Below, one piece after another: positions 12,895-14,537 of a stretch of 14,537 bases of DNA (within the stretch, counting starts at the first letter, position 1; every line of letters begins with the position of its first letter). Source of the DNA: CAYJAD01 sp964371835 (GTDB lineage Bacteria; Desulfobacterota; Desulfovibrionia; Desulfovibrionales; Desulfovibrionaceae); contig CAYJOP010000053.1 in NCBI GenBank assembly GCA_964371835.1, positions 1 through 14,537 of the forward strand, read 5' to 3'. Under the pieces are notes generated by a model. It saw only the letters and a program-made list of their open reading frames with translations. It had not been told where the DNA came from and searched no databases. The position numbers and the translations under genes were made by a program.

Positions 12895-14451
12895 ATGCAA
12901 AATTTAGCCCAGCAAAAAAACAACCAAGCCTCGCATTTTGGCGGTATTTTTGCACCACTTGCACAATATCCAGGAGCAAGTTATGCTAAGATATTGTCTG
13001 ACAAAATAGAAAAGCATTCTTACACCCCAAGAAATACTAAACGTGAAAAAACTTATGTGCGCTCTCAAGGGCACTATTTAAGAAATATGCCAAATAATAC
13101 ACTGCCCTTTAAATCTGCCTTGCTTCTAGTTGATATGGAAAGCAATGCTTCTCTAGATCGCACTGCATTGCGTGATGCGGGCATTAAACATGTGCGTGTA
13201 TTAACCTCTGGTTTAGAAGCTGCAAAAATTTTAAGTGTTAAAAATAATGAAACTTTAGATGAAGATGCTTCTGTTGATATTGTCTTTTGTCACTCTCGTT
13301 TTGAAGATATGTCTGCTGTACAGTGGATAGAGTTAATTCGTACTCATCCAGCATTAAAAGAGCTGCCCATAGTAGCTCTTGTGGGTAGTGTGGTGGAAGA
13401 AGAATTTTTTCAAAACTTAGATTTTACGGCTCTTATGAGTAGGCCTTACTCTCCTAAAATTTTGCATGATAAGCTTGCCCATATTGAACTTGCAGAAAAT
13501 GTATCACATGATGAAACTAGTTCTGCCTTTGATGCTGCTCTGCATCGTTATGAATGTTGTAAAACAGAAGAGGGCAGAGCTAGCTTTTATATTGAAGAAG
13601 GACTGCGTTTTGTGCAGCAAAAGCAGTGGGATAATGCCATTCAATCATTTAATAGGGCCATTGCCTATCCTTCACAACAAGGTGATGCAGAGCTTGGCCT
13701 TGCGGCGGCTTGGCGTGGCAAACAAAATTTAGAAAAATTTCGCTACTACGTATATGAGGCTGGTTTAACTTTTACTCGTACAGCACAATGGACCAAGGCT
13801 CGCTCGGCTTATATTTATATGTTAAAAGTATTGCCAAAAGCTCCAAGCCCATTTGTGCGCACAGCTCAGTCATATGTTAGGGCAGGGGCATTTGCTAAAG
13901 CTGCCATGGTTTTGGTTAAAGGCATTGACTTAAGTCCGCATGAAAATGTAGCAAAACATATTGCAAATGCTTGTTTATACACAGAAGACCCACCGCATAC
14001 TCTAAAAAAAATAAAGCAAACCTTTGTTGATAAATCTTTGGAGGATGTGGTTAAGGCTTTGGACAAAAACTTACATGAAGCCTTTGTTTCTCGCCAAAAT
14101 ACAGTGAGCAAAGGTCGTGAAGAAAGGGCAAAACTTGAGCAAAAAGTTATGGCCCATAGGGCCAGTCAAGAACAGGCAAATATTCAAACAGTGATTTCGC
14201 TTGAGTCTGAGCTTGAGTATGATGATGGATTAGCAAATTTAAATTATGATGATGAGGAAATAAGTATTTTAGAGACAATTCCTGGCAATCCAAGTCTTAT
14301 GCAAGATGACTATGTTAGAAAAAATGCACAAGGTGCTGCCATTGATCTTTTGCAAGAGAGTGATGTGGAGTCACAAATGTTTACAAGTTTTCCAAAATTA
14401 AATGAAGCGGCAACAGTTATCAAAACTACCTTCAAACTTTTGAAAAAATAA
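12895..14451 (+). CDS. Degenerate receiver (pseudo-REC) domain protein with TPR-like repeats
   Basis: This 518-residue protein has a basic, low-structure N-terminus (1-70), then a response-regulator-like domain (about 74-197). The usual phosphate-site residues are mostly lost: the acidic pair is D80-M81, the phospho-acceptor position holds H133 (DIVFCHSRFEDMS) rather than Asp, the Thr/Ser position is V163 and the Lys is R183 (MSRPYSPKIL). It is thus unlikely to be switched by normal phosphorylation. Residues 225-365 read as TPR-like helix pairs (YIEEGLRFVQQKQWDNAIQS, SYVRAGAFAKAAMVLVKGID). The C-terminal 120 residues are acidic and low in pattern. AAAGG precedes the ATG at 12895. It probably acts as a protein-binding scaffold; partner unknown, perhaps the upstream zinc-ribbon protein. 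Confidence 0.8.
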   Translation: MQNLAQQKNNQASHFGGIFAPLAQYPGASYAKILSDKIEKHSYTPRNTKREKTYVRSQGHYLRNMPNNTLPFKSALLLVDMESNASLDRTALRDAGIKHVRVLTSGLEAAKILSVKNNETLDEDASVDIVFCHSRFEDMSAVQWIELIRTHPALKELPIVALVGSVVEEEFFQNLDFTALMSRPYSPKILHDKLAHIELAENVSHDETSSAFDAALHRYECCKTEEGRASFYIEEGLRFVQQKQWDNAIQSFNRAIAYPSQQGDAELGLAAAWRGKQNLEKFRYYVYEAGLTFTRTAQWTKARSAYIYMLKVLPKAPSPFVRTAQSYVRAGAFAKAAMVLVKGIDLSPHENVAKHIANACLYTEDPPHTLKKIKQTFVDKSLEDVVKALDKNLHEAFVSRQNTVSKGREERAKLEQKVMAHRASQEQANIQTVISLESELEYDDGLANLNYDDEEISILETIPGNPSLMQDDYVRKNAQGAAIDLLQESDVESQMFTSFPKLNEAATVIKTTFKLLKK

Positions 14452-14537
14452 TCACCCTACATTTTGAATGTGCAGACAGTTTCTGTTTTGGCAGTAAGGC
14501 ACAAAAATCAATCATTTAACGGCGAAGCAAAGCTCCG
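14452..14537. other. Right-edge spacer
   Basis: No gene is visible. On the minus strand TTAAATGATTGATTTT (14519-14504) matches 15 of 16 bases with 3918-3933 in the panD-gltX spacer, a possible second copy of the same repeat. No terminator with a T-run was found after the TPR gene. Confidence 0.3.

Overview
The window looks like the chromosome of a low-GC anaerobe, most likely a relative of Desulfovibrio, Bilophila or Lawsonia (Desulfovibrionaceae). The clues are the mix of genes: a complete branched-chain amino acid ABC transporter, a ferredoxin-type DUF362 protein, and a receiver/TPR protein next to a small zinc-ribbon protein. This placement is an inference from gene content and style and was not searched. 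Clear sigma-70-like promoters, GGAGG-type ribosome binding sites and short intergenic hairpins are present throughout.

Left part (1-1323) is accessory and reads entirely on the minus strand. Starting at the tRNA and moving to lower coordinates, it holds tRNA-Ala(GGC) with its own promoter and terminator, a 10-bp tandem repeat, a hicA-hicB toxin-antitoxin pair with its promoter, a 31-codon stump of a DpnI-type restriction enzyme, a 35-codon ORF whose start resembles DpnD/PcfM proteins, and the first 55 codons of an ECF-type sigma factor cut by the window edge. The tRNA 3' end faces this accessory block, as expected for an island boundary.

Centre (1488-5543) is housekeeping: uvrC (+), panD (-, convergent with uvrC) and gltX (+). 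The panD-gltX gap (about 400 bases) has no credible gene but carries a string of inverted repeats.

The liv block (5691-10635) encodes a periplasmic binding protein, a strong intrinsic terminator, then livH-livM-livG with 1- and 4-base overlaps, and livF 262 bases further on. That last gap contains a palindromic repeat element. A second, diverged copy follows livF and shows compensating stem changes, so the element is probably a dispersed family that folds.

Right part (11050-14451) has a monocistronic DUF362/ferredoxin protein ended by a terminator, then a probable two-gene operon: a coiled-coil plus zinc-ribbon protein and a 518-residue protein with a degenerate response-regulator receiver domain and TPR-like helices. 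I see no CRISPR array, complete insertion sequence or full phage module. The most unusual items are the decayed DpnI-type cassette, the covarying palindromic repeats, and the pseudo-receiver/zinc-ribbon pair.
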